A stretch of 64,000 nt of DNA from an uncultured Dyadobacter sp. (GCF_946482605.1 NZ_CAMLSE010000017.1:1-64000), one strand, 5' to 3'. Shown: positions 8,182 to 17,994, counted from the stretch's first letter. Numbers and translations are program-made. The notes: generated by a model not told the origin, from the letters alone.

Positions 8182-10578
8182 TTAATGGATGAAATAGCGG
8201 AGTTTCAGTGAGAAGGAGCGCCCAGGTTTTTGCAGACGGAAATTGTCGTAGGCGAGGTCGTCAGTCAGGTTACGGCATTCCGCCGACACGTTGTAACGGC
8301 CGTCGTGGAACGAGTAGCTCAGGGTCGCATTGTGGATGACCTGGCTCGGGATTGTCGATTTGCCATTCACATTCCCGAATGCTTCCCAGGTCAGGTAAAA
8401 CCAGTGAACATACTGGGTATACCAACTGAATTGCAGGCGCGAACCTTTTGTAAATACGTCGCTTTTCCCGATGCCCAGGTTGGCATTACCAAAAAACCAT
8501 GGTTGGTTCGGGATCTTGTTCTTGTAGGTCGCCTCGGGTACATTGGAGGTCGTACTGCCGAATTTGGTCATATTGACCGCACTCTGGTAAGTCGCATTCA
8601 CATTGAACGACAGCAGATCGGCGTAGTCGTAGCGCAGTTCCGCCTCGAAGCCGGTAACCCGCACGCTCGATTTATTTTCGTTTTTCAATGCTTTGGAACG
8701 CTGGTCGGCCACCGGGTAAATAAAGTCCTTTGCATCGCGGTAGAAACCGGACGCCTCGGCGAAGAAGCGGTTTTTGCCGGTTTTGAAACCATAGTAGGCT
8801 CCCAGGTTGACATTATCGCTGCTTTCCGGTTTCAGGTCGGGGTTCGGTTGCACATTCAGGCCATCGCCAAATACTTCTTCCACTTCCTGCAAGCGGTAAG
8901 TGTGCTCCAGTGAGAGTTTGACGCCCAGGTCGGCCAGTACTTTGTAACGGGTGGCAGCGCCGTAACCGTAGTTGGGAAAGTTGGTGTCGAGCATTTCGTA
9001 GGCGTTTTCGACCCATTTTTTGCGTTCAAGTCCCAGTCCGTAGTATTTGACGAAAAACGTATTAGTCCATTTTTTGTCAAGCAGTTCCTGCTGATAGGCC
9101 AGTCCCACAATCTGTTTCGTCAGCACACCCGGCATATCGTCCTCAGGCACGATCAATGCGTTGTAACTCTCGTTTTTCAGCCGGTCGAAGGTGTAGTTCA
9201 GGTTGAAAGAATGCTTCTCGTTCAGGGTATAGCTCAGGTTCGCCCGTACGAATGCGCGTGGGCGTACAATGTGCGAAAGGGATTTGATGCCGCCCATTTC
9301 GGTGGCGCCTTTGGTCGTCCAGGAGCCATCCCAGTAGTATTGACGGAGCAGGGTGTCGGCAGTCACAAACTTATCGCGGGAAAGCGACGCGAATACATTC
9401 ACGTCGAGTCCGCTGACCAACAGGTTGCTTTTCTTGTACCGCAGCGTACCGGTGGAAGACTTGCTTTTTCTAACAACATTGCCATATACAATGGCTTGCT
9501 CAAAGCCCGTCTGAAGGTCCTGACTTCCCTCAGAATAGCCAAAACCCGCATACAGCACATCCGCCCAGCTTTTGTTGGTAATACCGGCTTCGATCTGTCC
9601 CATACCCGAGCGGTACTGGTCATGGAAGCGTTTCACGTCGGCGGTCACGAAAGTAGCACCGTTCAGGTCTACGATCTGGTTTCCGTTCCGGGTGCCGACT
9701 TCCAGGATCTCTACGCCCTTCATGTTGTAGTTATTGTCCGAATAGTTGAAAAAGCCGCTCGCTTTCAGTGTAATGCCGGTCGGTTTGTGCACGTACTGGG
9801 TCGTCAGCGCCGAACGGTGTGTGTTAAACGAACCATAGCTGTGGCTCAGGTCGAGGTAATTGGTCTGTTTCTGGTTGGTGATCACATTCACCGCCCCGCC
9901 CATGGCATCGGAACCCAGCTGCACGGGTACAACCCCTTTGTACACTTCGATCCGTTCCGAAAGGTTCACCGGGATATTGTTCAGCGACATTGCGCTGCCC
10001 ATTACCTCCATCGGCACACCGTCGATAAAATACTTTACCGCCTTGCCTGACAGACCGTTGATCGAAAAGTTGAAATTGGAGCCGAGGCCGCCCTGCTCGC
10101 GAATGCGAACGCCTGCGCTGCGGTTGAGCACCTGGTTCAGGTCCGCCGTGGTGTTGGCAAACTGTTTCGTTTCGATCGCATTCACGGTAAACGGTTGTTC
10201 CTTGATCTCCTATGTTTCGGTTTTTCCAAATACGGAGACTTCGCGGAGGTTCTGCTGGTTTTCCTTCAACTGAATGGCAAGCGCAAGCGGCTTTCCGGGC
10301 TGGATCTGAATGTTTTGAGAAAACGCCTGATAACCCATCAGGGAAACCTGAATGGTGTACGTCCCCGGTTTGGGAGCAGTCAAAGTAAACGACCCGCCGG
10401 TGTCGGTACTGGTGCCACTCGCTGTTTTGACCAGCGAAACGGTGGCACCCGGCAGTGCCTCCCCGGCTTCGGTTTTGACATAACCGGATACAGCGGGCGA
10501 CTTTTGGGCCATGACGGCAAAGCCGCTGACCATGACTGCGATCAGAAAGAATAAACGTTGGAGTATACTGCGTGGCAT
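8182..10578 (-). pseudogene. TonB-dependent siderophore-type receptor interrupted by an in-frame amber codon
   Basis: Read from the ATG at 10578, the frame encodes a signal peptide (LFFLIAVMVSGFAVMAQ), a CarboxypepD_reg-like domain (PAVSGYVKTEAGEALPGATVSL) and the start of the TonB box region (REVSVFGKTET). It then meets TAG at 10212-10210. The same frame continues at once with EIKEQPFTVNAIETKQFANTTADLN and a complete plug and barrel ending FSLKLRYFIH at 8182. The product would be about 798 residues with one stop. The frame is not shifted, so a single CAG-to-TAG change (Gln in GKTETQEIKEQPF) explains it. Reinitiation at the GTG at 10185 would give a receptor without a signal peptide, which could not reach the outer membrane. 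It may be a true loss of function, a sequencing error, or readthrough. It is followed by a DUF4374 gene, as in iron-uptake loci. Confidence 0.85.
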
Positions 10579-10648
10579 GAGGTAATGAATGGTATATCAC
10601 CCCTTAGTAGCAAAGCACGGATGGAACCGAAGGTCGGTCCCGAAAAAA

Positions 10649-10667
10649 ATGATAATAGTTTAATCAT
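10649..10667 (-). promoter_or_regulatory. Fur-box-like palindrome upstream of the TonB receptor
   Basis: The 19 bases from 10649 begin ATGAT and end ATCAT in inverted symmetry and contain TGATAAT, a perfect half-site of the Fur 7-1-7 consensus. The other half is imperfect (TTAATCA). It lies 71-89 bases upstream of the receptor ATG, an iron-type gene where Fur control would be expected. Confidence 0.35.
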
Positions 10668-10892
10668 AAAAGCCGTAGCGCTTCTTGATCTTGCCTTTGA
10701 TGGTGATGGAGCAGGAGATCTGGCATGTCAGCGTCAGACTGTCTGCCGAAGCTCCAACGATAATAAAGCGCTTAATTTTGGGCGGGAATGTGTCCCTGAC
10801 GGCCATGTTTTTCCGGAGTTTATACACCACTCCGATATTTTCTCCAAGCATTTCTTAACACATTCATAAACTCCCGCCAGTCATTGCCTCAG

Positions 10893-10900
10893 TAATTTTG
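10893..10900 (+). promoter_or_regulatory. Candidate -7 box (TAATTTTG) for the phospholipase C gene
   Basis: TAATTTTG fits TAnnTTTG exactly and would start transcription near 10907. That leaves only about 7 bases before the upstream ATG at 10914 but 40 before the ATG at 10947, which supports the latter as the start. Confidence 0.4.
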
Positions 10901-10946
10901 CCGCTCCTATTACTTGTACATAAAACAACCACCGGATACTAAACCC

Positions 10947-13460
10947 ATGGATTCAAGAAGAGAATTTATCAAAAAGGCGGCGATGCTGGCCGGCGGTACT
11001 GGTCTTGCAGGATTCCTGCCCGAGTCGGTGCAGCTTGCGATGGCGATCAGTCCCGATCCAAACACCACTTATCTGGATGCAGAGCATGTGGTGATCCTGA
11101 TGCAGGAAAACCGCTCGTTCGATCATAGCTATGGCAAATTGCAGGGTGTACGCGGCTTCAACGACCCCCGCGCCATTGATCTGCCCAATCAAAACAAGGT
11201 CTGGCTGCAGACCGACCTGAAAGGCGACACTTATGCGCCGTTCCGCCTGGACATTAAAAACACCAAAGCCACCTGGATGCACGACCTGCCGCACTCCCGC
11301 GAATCGCAGGTGGATGCTTATCATGGCGGTAAATATGACAAATGGCTGACTTCCAAACGATCGGGGCACAAGGAGTACGCCGAAATGCCGCTGACGCTCG
11401 GGTATTACGACCGGGAGGATCTTCCGTTCTATTACGCATTAGCCGACGCGTTCACGATCTGCGACCAGAACTTCTGTTCGTCCATGACGCCCACGCACCC
11501 CAACCGCTACTACCTCTGGTCGGGAACGATCCGCGAAAAGCCGGACATCGATTCGCTGGCGGTGGTGCGTAACAGCTACTTTTCAATCAACAAGCCTGTG
11601 AAATGGAAAACCTTCCCGGAGCGCATGCAAGAGGCGGGTATCAGCTGGAAATTCTACCAGAACGAAGTCGGTGCGGTGGTGCAGTTCCATCCCGGCGTAG
11701 GTTCCTGGCTGAGCAACTTCGGGTGTAATCCTTTGGAACGTTATGCACAGTACGGCGTGAAATACTCCGCAGATTTTATCCATTACGCCCAGCTGGAAGT
11801 GGAAAAGATCAGAAAGGACCTGCCCGCATTGAAAGAAAAGATCGAAACGGCAACGGGAGCGGAGAAGGACAAACTCAACAAATCGCTTGAACAGCGTAAC
11901 GCTTTGCTGGAAAGACTGGAAACGGATCTGAGGGAGCATAGTGAGGAGAATTTTAAAAAGCTTTCGGTATTTCAGCAGGAACTCCACCGTAATGCATTTG
12001 TAACCAACCGCAATGACCCGGATTATCTCAACCTGACCTCGCTGTCGTACGAGGAGGGCGGTGAAAAGCGGAAATTGGATATGCCGAAGAGCGATATTTT
12101 TTACCAGTTCCGCAAGGATGTCAATGAAGGCAAGCTGCCGACGGTTTCCTACCTGGCCGCACCTCAGAACTTTTCGGACCACCCGTCGGCTCCCTGGTAC
12201 GGGGCCTGGTACATTTCGGAAACGCTGGATATCCTGACGAAAAAACCGGAAGTCTGGAAAAAAACCATTTTCATCCTTTGTTACGACGAAAACGACGGAT
12301 ACTACGACCATATCCCACCATTTTCAATTCCGGACCCATTCAAGCCCAACACAGGAAAAGTGTCGGAAGGCATTGACATCAAAGCAGAATATGTGACCCT
12401 GGAGCAGGATGAAAGCCAGGTGCCGAAGGCCAATGCGCGGGGCGGGGCGATCGGGTTGGGCTTCCGGGTCCCGCTGGTGGTGGCGTCGCCCTGGTCGAGG
12501 GGAGGGAAGGTCTGCTCGCAGGTTTTTGACCACACTTCCATTATCCGTTTTCTGGAAGAATTCACAAGCCATAAATCCGGGAAAACGGTCCGCGAAACCA
12601 ACATTACCGAATGGCGCCGGACGATTTGCGGCAACATGAGCACGGTTTTCCAGCCTTTTGATCCGTCGGTTTACAAAAAACCGACCCCGGTAAACCGCGA
12701 CGAAATATTGACAACCATTCACAAAGCCCAGTTCAAAGAGGTCCCCGCGAATTTCAAGGCATTGACAGCCGCTGAGATCGCCAGGATCAATGCAAACCCT
12801 GCGGGCTCAGCGCTTTTGCCAAAGCAGGAACCGGGCACGCGGCCTTCATGCGCCATTCCCTACGAATTGTATGCAGATGGCAATCTGACGGCGGAAAAAA
12901 CCGCTTTCGAGATCCGGATGCATGCTGGCAATAAAGTATTTGGCCGGCAATCGGCCGGGGCTCCCTTTATCATCTATGCCATGAAGCCCTACGAAGGCGA
13001 GGTGCTCCGGGTCTGGAATTACGCGGTGAAGGCCGGTGATACGCTGACAGAAACCTTTAAGCTGAGTGATTTCGAAAATGGTCAATACCATCTGCGGGTG
13101 TACGGTCCCAACGGTTATTTCCGCGAGTTCGCCGGCAATGCACAGGAGCCGGAGCTAGCAATGCATTGTAATTATGTGTTGGATCAAAAAGGAAAGCCGA
13201 CGGGCGATCTGGAACTGGTTGCCCTGAACCGTGGAAAGAAGGCGCTGACACTTCTGGTAACCGACAACGCTTACCAGCAAAAAAATATTGAAGTAAAACT
13301 CCCTGTTAGCGGAACGGTCAAAACGCTCGTCCCGGCATCCAAAAGCCATCAGTGGTATGATTTCAATGTGCAAATCGGAGCGAAGGAGGCCGTCAAACGT
13401 TTTGCCGGGCGTGTGGAAACGGGTAAGGAGGGCGTAACAGACCCTTTTATGGCTCGATAG
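10947..13460 (+). CDS. Phosphocholine-specific phospholipase C, Tat-exported
   Basis: This 837-residue enzyme is expected to hydrolyse phosphatidylcholine or related lipids to diacylglycerol and phosphocholine. The N-terminus is a twin-arginine signal (DSRREFIKKAAMLAGGTG), so it should cross the membrane folded. The phosphoesterase domain has the hallmark VVILMQENRSFDHSYG near 48-63, then HPNRYYLWSGT, CYDENDGYYDHIPP and RVPLVVASPWSRGG. The last 250 residues hold two beta-sandwich units of the kind that end this family (AGNKVFGRQSAGAPFIIYA and VLDQKGKPTGDLELVALNRGK). Length and order match the TIGR03396-like group. An ATG 11 codons upstream (10914) is less likely because Tat signals of this family begin just before the RR. 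A secreted TIM-barrel gene follows 33 bases later. Confidence 0.9.
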   Translation: MDSRREFIKKAAMLAGGTGLAGFLPESVQLAMAISPDPNTTYLDAEHVVILMQENRSFDHSYGKLQGVRGFNDPRAIDLPNQNKVWLQTDLKGDTYAPFRLDIKNTKATWMHDLPHSRESQVDAYHGGKYDKWLTSKRSGHKEYAEMPLTLGYYDREDLPFYYALADAFTICDQNFCSSMTPTHPNRYYLWSGTIREKPDIDSLAVVRNSYFSINKPVKWKTFPERMQEAGISWKFYQNEVGAVVQFHPGVGSWLSNFGCNPLERYAQYGVKYSADFIHYAQLEVEKIRKDLPALKEKIETATGAEKDKLNKSLEQRNALLERLETDLREHSEENFKKLSVFQQELHRNAFVTNRNDPDYLNLTSLSYEEGGEKRKLDMPKSDIFYQFRKDVNEGKLPTVSYLAAPQNFSDHPSAPWYGAWYISETLDILTKKPEVWKKTIFILCYDENDGYYDHIPPFSIPDPFKPNTGKVSEGIDIKAEYVTLEQDESQVPKANARGGAIGLGFRVPLVVASPWSRGGKVCSQVFDHTSIIRFLEEFTSHKSGKTVRETNITEWRRTICGNMSTVFQPFDPSVYKKPTPVNRDEILTTIHKAQFKEVPANFKALTAAEIARINANPAGSALLPKQEPGTRPSCAIPYELYADGNLTAEKTAFEIRMHAGNKVFGRQSAGAPFIIYAMKPYEGEVLRVWNYAVKAGDTLTETFKLSDFENGQYHLRVYGPNGYFREFAGNAQEPELAMHCNYVLDQKGKPTGDLELVALNRGKKALTLLVTDNAYQQKNIEVKLPVSGTVKTLVPASKSHQWYDFNVQIGAKEAVKRFAGRVETGKEGVTDPFMAR

Positions 13461-13493
13461 CCGATTGGTTTACGCATTCAAATATTGAGACCC

Positions 13494-14387
13494 ATGTATC
13501 CTAAACTGCTTCTGCTTAGCCTCTTGCTGGTCTGCCAGCTCGTTCATGCACAAAAGAAGAAGGGCACCGACAACATCTATGCCCGGCAGAACCTTATTGC
13601 GTGGTGCATTGTCCCGTTTGATTCCAAAGAGCGTGGGCCTGAGGAGCGTGCCCGCATGCTGAACAAGCTGGGGTTTACCATGCTGGCGTATGACTGGCGT
13701 GAAAAGCATATTCTGGAATTCGATGCGGAGCTCGAAGCGCTCAAAAAGCACCATATCAGGTTGCAGGCATTCTGGTTCTATTCAGGCCCAAACCCTGAAA
13801 ATGACAAAAACCTGCCCATTATTCTCGACCTCCTGAAAAGGCACAATGTCAAAACGGAGATATGGTGCATGATCGGAGGGATCAAAGACCTGGACAAAAT
13901 GACGCAGCAACAGAAGGTGGAAGCGGTAGCCAGGCCGGTTGCCTACATAGCCGATAAAGCTGCGGAGATCGGTTGCACGGTGGGTCTGTACAACCACGGC
14001 GGTTGGTATGGTATGCCCGAAAACCAGCTGGAAGTGATGGATTACTTAAAAAGGCCGAATATCGGCATTGTCTATAATCTGCATCATGCGGAAGAGGACC
14101 TCGACCGGTTTCAGACATTTTTTCCAAAAATCCTGCCACACCTGATGGCGGTCAACCTGATGGGCCTTAAAAAAGGAAACCCTGTGAAAGTAGTACCCAT
14201 TGGCGATGGCGACGCCGAAGCCCGCATGATCAGCGTCATCCGCGACAGCAGCTACCGCGGCCCGGTCGGGATTATTAATGAAGATACCGCTCCCGATGCG
14301 GAAGTTGGACTTAAGATGAATGTCGATGGTTTGAAAAAAATATTGAAGGAACAGGGAGATGCAGGGGCTTTGCAAACTTACCAATAG
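13494..14387 (+). CDS. Secreted sugar phosphate isomerase/epimerase-like TIM-barrel protein
   Basis: This 297-residue protein has a signal peptide (MYPKLLLLSLLLVCQLVHAQ) and a xylose-isomerase-like TIM barrel. Visible barrel strands include LNKLGFTMLAYDW, HHIRLQAFWFYSG, VKTEIWCMIGG, AEIGCTVGLYNHGGWYG, IGIVYNLHHAEED and GPVGIINEDTAPD, with metal-type His and Glu/Asp residues at strand ends. Family members isomerise or epimerise sugars or act on 3-keto sugars, and the exported form is common in Bacteroidota. It is 33 bases downstream of the phospholipase and probably co-transcribed. The TTG 3 codons upstream is possible but the ATG at 13494 gives the clean signal peptide. The substrate cannot be read from the sequence. 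Confidence 0.8.
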   Translation: MYPKLLLLSLLLVCQLVHAQKKKGTDNIYARQNLIAWCIVPFDSKERGPEERARMLNKLGFTMLAYDWREKHILEFDAELEALKKHHIRLQAFWFYSGPNPENDKNLPIILDLLKRHNVKTEIWCMIGGIKDLDKMTQQQKVEAVARPVAYIADKAAEIGCTVGLYNHGGWYGMPENQLEVMDYLKRPNIGIVYNLHHAEEDLDRFQTFFPKILPHLMAVNLMGLKKGNPVKVVPIGDGDAEARMISVIRDSSYRGPVGIINEDTAPDAEVGLKMNVDGLKKILKEQGDAGALQTYQ

Positions 14388-14408
14388 TTATCTGTGGTCA
14401 GCTCGTCT

Positions 14409-16796
14409 TTACCGCGCCCTGTTTTGTTCGGTTTCGCCTGTGGATTTACTATGGAACGTGATTTTTCCCGAACGGCCGAAACGGTATACCGCGCTGATGC
14501 CATAGTATGCGGTAGAGTACGTACGGTGGTAGTAGATGTTGGTCGCCCCGACACTGTATTTGCCATGAACTTGACTTTGGTGAAATACATCGTTCGCCGT
14601 CAGCCTGATTTTTAATGCATTTTTTAAGAAATCCTTTTCAATGCCGATCGTCACGGTCGATCGGCTGAAATCATGGTAAAGTCCCTGTGACCTTTCACTG
14701 AGAAACCAGGCCAGAAGCTGGATTTTGAATAGGTGGTTTACATCAAAAGTGTTATTGGTGTAAGCATAAACCTGCGGCCTGGGTCTGAGGATTTCAAAGC
14801 CGTATTGGTTGTCAACCAGCTTGTTGCGGGTCAGGGTTATCGTGTTGGTCGTGCTCCACCAACTCACATGGAATGTAGCCGAAGCGGTCAGGAAAAGTGC
14901 GTGTTCCCTGGCGAGGTTAATGCCTTTGAGGATGTAACTGTTGGGCGAATCGCCGCGTAATGCAGCGCCGCTGATTTTGTCCTTCGTGTAGGCGTATCCC
15001 GCGCGGACGTCCAGCTGCTTGTATTGCAGGCCGGTTTCAAAAGTGTGGATCTTCTCGGGCTGCATATTCGGATTGCCTTCGATGGTCGTAAATGGGTCCT
15101 GGTAAATCACAAACGGATTAAGTGCCTGATACCGCGGACGGGTGATTTTAGAAGCGTATGAAATACGGCTTTGAAGGCCATTGGTGAAGTTTTTAGTGAT
15201 AAAAAGGTTTGGAAAAACATTGAAATAATCATCCCCGAAATGTTGCCCGCCCCGCGCCGAGGTGTTAAGGGTGTAGGTGGTATACTCCCCGCGCACACCG
15301 GCGCCAAAGCGCACGTTCTTTTTTAAATTTCCCTGGTAACTGAGATATGCGGCGGGCACTTTTTCGCGGTACCGGAAATTGCTGCTCAGGCCGGCGTCGG
15401 GTACGAAGAGGCCGCCTTCGGCCGAAACCAGGAAGCTGGTGCCGGAGCCATTATCCGCATAGCTGAACTTTGCGCCCGTTTCCAGCCGGTGGCCGTTGCG
15501 GAAAACCCTGGTATAATCGAGCTGGGTACTTGAAATGTTGATACGGACCAATACGTCATTGTGCAGGTTCCGCAGGCCTGAGCTGTCTGCGGTGAGGCTG
15601 GTTTCGGCAATCCGGTCGTGCTGGTCGGTTTGAAAGCGGGCATACTGGCTGCCGACAAACAAAGTGGAACCGAGGGTATCGAGCGCTTGCTGGAAATTGA
15701 GGGTAACAGCATGGTTCCAGCGCTCTTCGTCTTTTGTTACCCGGCTTTGGTAAAAGCTGCTACCGGCCTTGTCAGTGAGCGCGTTGCTGCTGTTCTGGCT
15801 ACCGCCCAGGCTGTACAGATTTCCCTTGTATGTCAGCGACAAATAGCTGTTTTCTTTCAGGTTCAATTGCGCCCCGGCGCCGAAATTGGAATAATTGCGT
15901 ATTCTCCGTTGCCAGTCGGTGGTGAGGTCGGAATGCAGGTATTCGGTGGGAGAGGGACGGGTGCGCGTGGTGTGTAACACCTCGCGGCTGTTGCCGGTTT
16001 GGAGGGCGTAATGTGCTTGCAGCGAAAGCCTGCTGTGCATATATTGGGCATCGGCGAGGGTATTGAGTTCGCTGCCTGCGAATTGGGTATAGGCATATTG
16101 CTGGGTAGCGGAGCCCGTTACACCGGCATCTGTAACCGACTTGGTAATGATATTGATCACCGCCTTGCCCTCCGCATCGTACTTTGCCGACGGGTTCGGG
16201 ATCACTTCAACGCGGGCGATACGGCTTACCGGAATGGCGGCCATTTGTTCATAAGTAATGGCCTGCCCGTTCAGGAAAATGAGAGCTTCACCGCGCCCGG
16301 CCACACCTGCACGCCCTTCGGTGAAGATAATGCCCGGCGACCGTTCGAGCAGTTCAGTTGCCGACGTGCTGCCTGCCAGAATGCTGCCGGCAACCTGTAT
16401 TTCGGTGGTTCCGTTGGTGCCTTGCCGCACGAGCGGCGCCTGCCCGCGTACGGTCACGCCTGCCAGCGCCTGCACATGCTCACGCATGACGATCGTGCCG
16501 AGGTCGATCCGCGGGCGGCCTTCGCGATGAACGGTAATGGTGGTATCGGACAGGCCGACGCTGCTAAGCCGTAATGCGACGGAGGGATGGCTGATGCCCG
16601 TGAATGTAATGCGCCCGTCCTCGAAGGGAACGCCTTGCAGCACCGCGGAGTCCGGCAGGGCAAGCAGGCGGCCATAAACGGCTATGGGTTGCTGGGTGGT
16701 GTTCACGGCGCGTCCGGAAATCGAGTAGGGGTTCTGGGCCGGTGACAATTGGGGAAACAGGAATGCGAGGAAAATAGGAATGCCGGAAAATTTCAT
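14409..16796 (-). CDS. TonB-type outer membrane beta-barrel family protein
   Basis: This 795-residue protein has a signal peptide (MKFSGIPIFLAFLFPQLSPAQ), a regulatory-like beta domain at about 25-105 (SISGRAVNTTQQPIAVYGRLLAL) and a plug domain with a TonB-plug core (TSATELLERSPGIIFTEGRAGVAGRGEALIFLNGQ, then EVIPNPSAKYDAEGKAVINIITK). A long barrel follows, ending in a conserved-looking GISAVYRFGRSGK region. It belongs to the same broad family as the gene at 2025 but is clearly a different protein. The ATG at 16796 gives a standard signal peptide; an upstream ATG at 16835 would add 13 polar residues. It lies 106 bases downstream of a membrane-bound AraC regulator on the same strand, with a 26-base near-palindrome between them. 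Confidence 0.88.
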   Translation of the reverse strand: MKFSGIPIFLAFLFPQLSPAQNPYSISGRAVNTTQQPIAVYGRLLALPDSAVLQGVPFEDGRITFTGISHPSVALRLSSVGLSDTTITVHREGRPRIDLGTIVMREHVQALAGVTVRGQAPLVRQGTNGTTEIQVAGSILAGSTSATELLERSPGIIFTEGRAGVAGRGEALIFLNGQAITYEQMAAIPVSRIARVEVIPNPSAKYDAEGKAVINIITKSVTDAGVTGSATQQYAYTQFAGSELNTLADAQYMHSRLSLQAHYALQTGNSREVLHTTRTRPSPTEYLHSDLTTDWQRRIRNYSNFGAGAQLNLKENSYLSLTYKGNLYSLGGSQNSSNALTDKAGSSFYQSRVTKDEERWNHAVTLNFQQALDTLGSTLFVGSQYARFQTDQHDRIAETSLTADSSGLRNLHNDVLVRINISSTQLDYTRVFRNGHRLETGAKFSYADNGSGTSFLVSAEGGLFVPDAGLSSNFRYREKVPAAYLSYQGNLKKNVRFGAGVRGEYTTYTLNTSARGGQHFGDDYFNVFPNLFITKNFTNGLQSRISYASKITRPRYQALNPFVIYQDPFTTIEGNPNMQPEKIHTFETGLQYKQLDVRAGYAYTKDKISGAALRGDSPNSYILKGINLAREHALFLTASATFHVSWWSTTNTITLTRNKLVDNQYGFEILRPRPQVYAYTNNTFDVNHLFKIQLLAWFLSERSQGLYHDFSRSTVTIGIEKDFLKNALKIRLTANDVFHQSQVHGKYSVGATNIYYHRTYSTAYYGISAVYRFGRSGKITFHSKSTGETEQNRAR

Positions 16797-16873
16797 GGCT
16801 GGTGACAATGGATCTGGTTTGGGACAAAAGTCCAAATCCTGCCATGGAGGGAGGTGTGCAAAAAGCGAATCAG

Positions 16874-16899
16874 GAGTACGGATTTATAAATTCGTACTC
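16874..16899. promoter_or_regulatory. 26-base near-perfect palindrome, candidate operator
   Basis: GAGTACG (16874-16880) and CGTACTC (16893-16899) flank the palindromic core ATTTATAAAT (16882-16891); only one symmetric pair mismatches. It lies between the AraC-type regulator and the barrel gene, the same place as the repeat at 1958-1979. No T-tract follows on the minus strand. Confidence 0.5.
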
Positions 16900-16902
16900 T
16901 GC

Positions 16903-17973
16903 CTAGTCGGTAATGGGCTGATTGACCGATTGTTGATAGCCGGATGGCGTCACGCCTTTCGCCTTTTTGAAGGCGGCGAAAAATGTTGATTTGGAGTTGA
17001 AACCCACCTCGTACCCGATCGCTTCGAGGGTGAGATGCTGGTCGGTGGTGATCATTTTGCAGGCTTCGGTAATCCGCCACTCGTTGATATACGTTGTGAA
17101 GTTCTTGCCGAGGTGGTCGTTCAGCAGTGCCGAAAGTTGGTGGCCCGATACCTGTATTTCCCGCGATAGCTCATGCAGTTTCAGGTCGGGATTTTTATAG
17201 AGCTCCTTTTCTGTCATGGCTTTTTCCAACTTGCCAAGCCATAATTCCGCATCACTGTCGCTGAGTTTTCGGGTAACCGGTTTGTCTGGCAGCAGCAAGA
17301 AAAGCTCGTCGGTTTTCTTTTTGTAAATCACGAGCGTGATCATCAGATAGAGGATCAGCGAGAACGCAATGGAGCCGGATATGTAGGAGGCGAATGGTGC
17401 GTTGATCAGGGAAGAAAAGTACAAAAGAAAAATCAGTACGTTGCCCAGGAAAATCATTGAAATCCAGGTTTCCGCAGGCTTCATCGTGTAGGAGCGGCTG
17501 AATTGTTTCCGGAGCAGATCGCGGATCAGAATGCCGGAGGCCAGCAGAAAACCAAACCACTGCACATATATGGCTCTCGCAATCACTTTGTTCCACAAAA
17601 CAGGGTATTGCTCGTAAGGGAAAACTACGCCCACGACCAGGGTAAGCATGGCGAAAGCCACAAGCGTCCCTATCCAGTTCCTGGGCAGCTTTTCCAACGG
17701 CGTTATGGCCGACCGCACGAAATAGTACAAAAACGGCCCGATGAAAAAACAGGCCGAGAGGCCGATCTGCAGATAAATTTTGGGCAACGCACCATCGAAA
17801 TACAGGCATACCGACTTGGCGATCCGGACGCTGGAAGCCAGCAGCAGCCCACCCAGGAAGTTGTTGGCGAGGTATTTCTTTTGGGTAAAAAACAGGAGGA
17901 ATATCCCGAGAAGAATGCCGTTGAAGGCACCCAGCGCACTGAAAAAGAACAGGATCTCTTTGCCGATATTCAT
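16903..17973 (-). CDS. Membrane-anchored AraC family transcriptional regulator
   Basis: This 356-residue protein starts MNIGKEILFFFSALGAFNG. Its N-terminal 220 residues form about seven hydrophobic segments, followed by a cytoplasmic linker and a C-terminal AraC-type domain (about 255-350: LHELSREIQVSGHQLSALLNDHLGKNFTTYINEWR, then LTLEAIGYEVGFNSKSTFFAAFKKAKGVTPSGYQ). Proteins of this design probably sense something at or in the membrane and bind DNA directly. An ATG 8 codons upstream (17997) lies inside a perfect -7 box, so 17973 is the better start. It is likely to control the barrel gene downstream. The signal is unknown. Confidence 0.87.
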   Translation of the reverse strand: MNIGKEILFFFSALGAFNGILLGIFLLFFTQKKYLANNFLGGLLLASSVRIAKSVCLYFDGALPKIYLQIGLSACFFIGPFLYYFVRSAITPLEKLPRNWIGTLVAFAMLTLVVGVVFPYEQYPVLWNKVIARAIYVQWFGFLLASGILIRDLLRKQFSRSYTMKPAETWISMIFLGNVLIFLLYFSSLINAPFASYISGSIAFSLILYLMITLVIYKKKTDELFLLLPDKPVTRKLSDSDAELWLGKLEKAMTEKELYKNPDLKLHELSREIQVSGHQLSALLNDHLGKNFTTYINEWRITEACKMITTDQHLTLEAIGYEVGFNSKSTFFAAFKKAKGVTPSGYQQSVNQPITD

Positions 17974-17994
17974 AAAACAAGACCGATTGTATCC

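Larger units (their letters stand above)
10579..10946. other. Intergenic gap of 368 bases between divergent genes
   Basis: It holds a Fur-box-like sequence facing the TonB receptor (10649-10667) and a -7 box facing the phospholipase gene (10893-10900). A 63-codon minus-strand frame at 10660-10851 has no recognisable family and is not called. Confidence 0.5.

Noticed and set aside
8182..10185. Treating the receptor plug and barrel as an independent gene starting at GTG 10185
   Set aside because: It lacks a signal peptide, and the same frame upstream encodes the missing N-terminus up to one stop codon, so the whole is one interrupted gene.
10660..10851. 63-codon minus-strand frame upstream of the TonB receptor
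   Set aside because: It has no recognisable motif or family and spans the Fur-like box region; probably chance.
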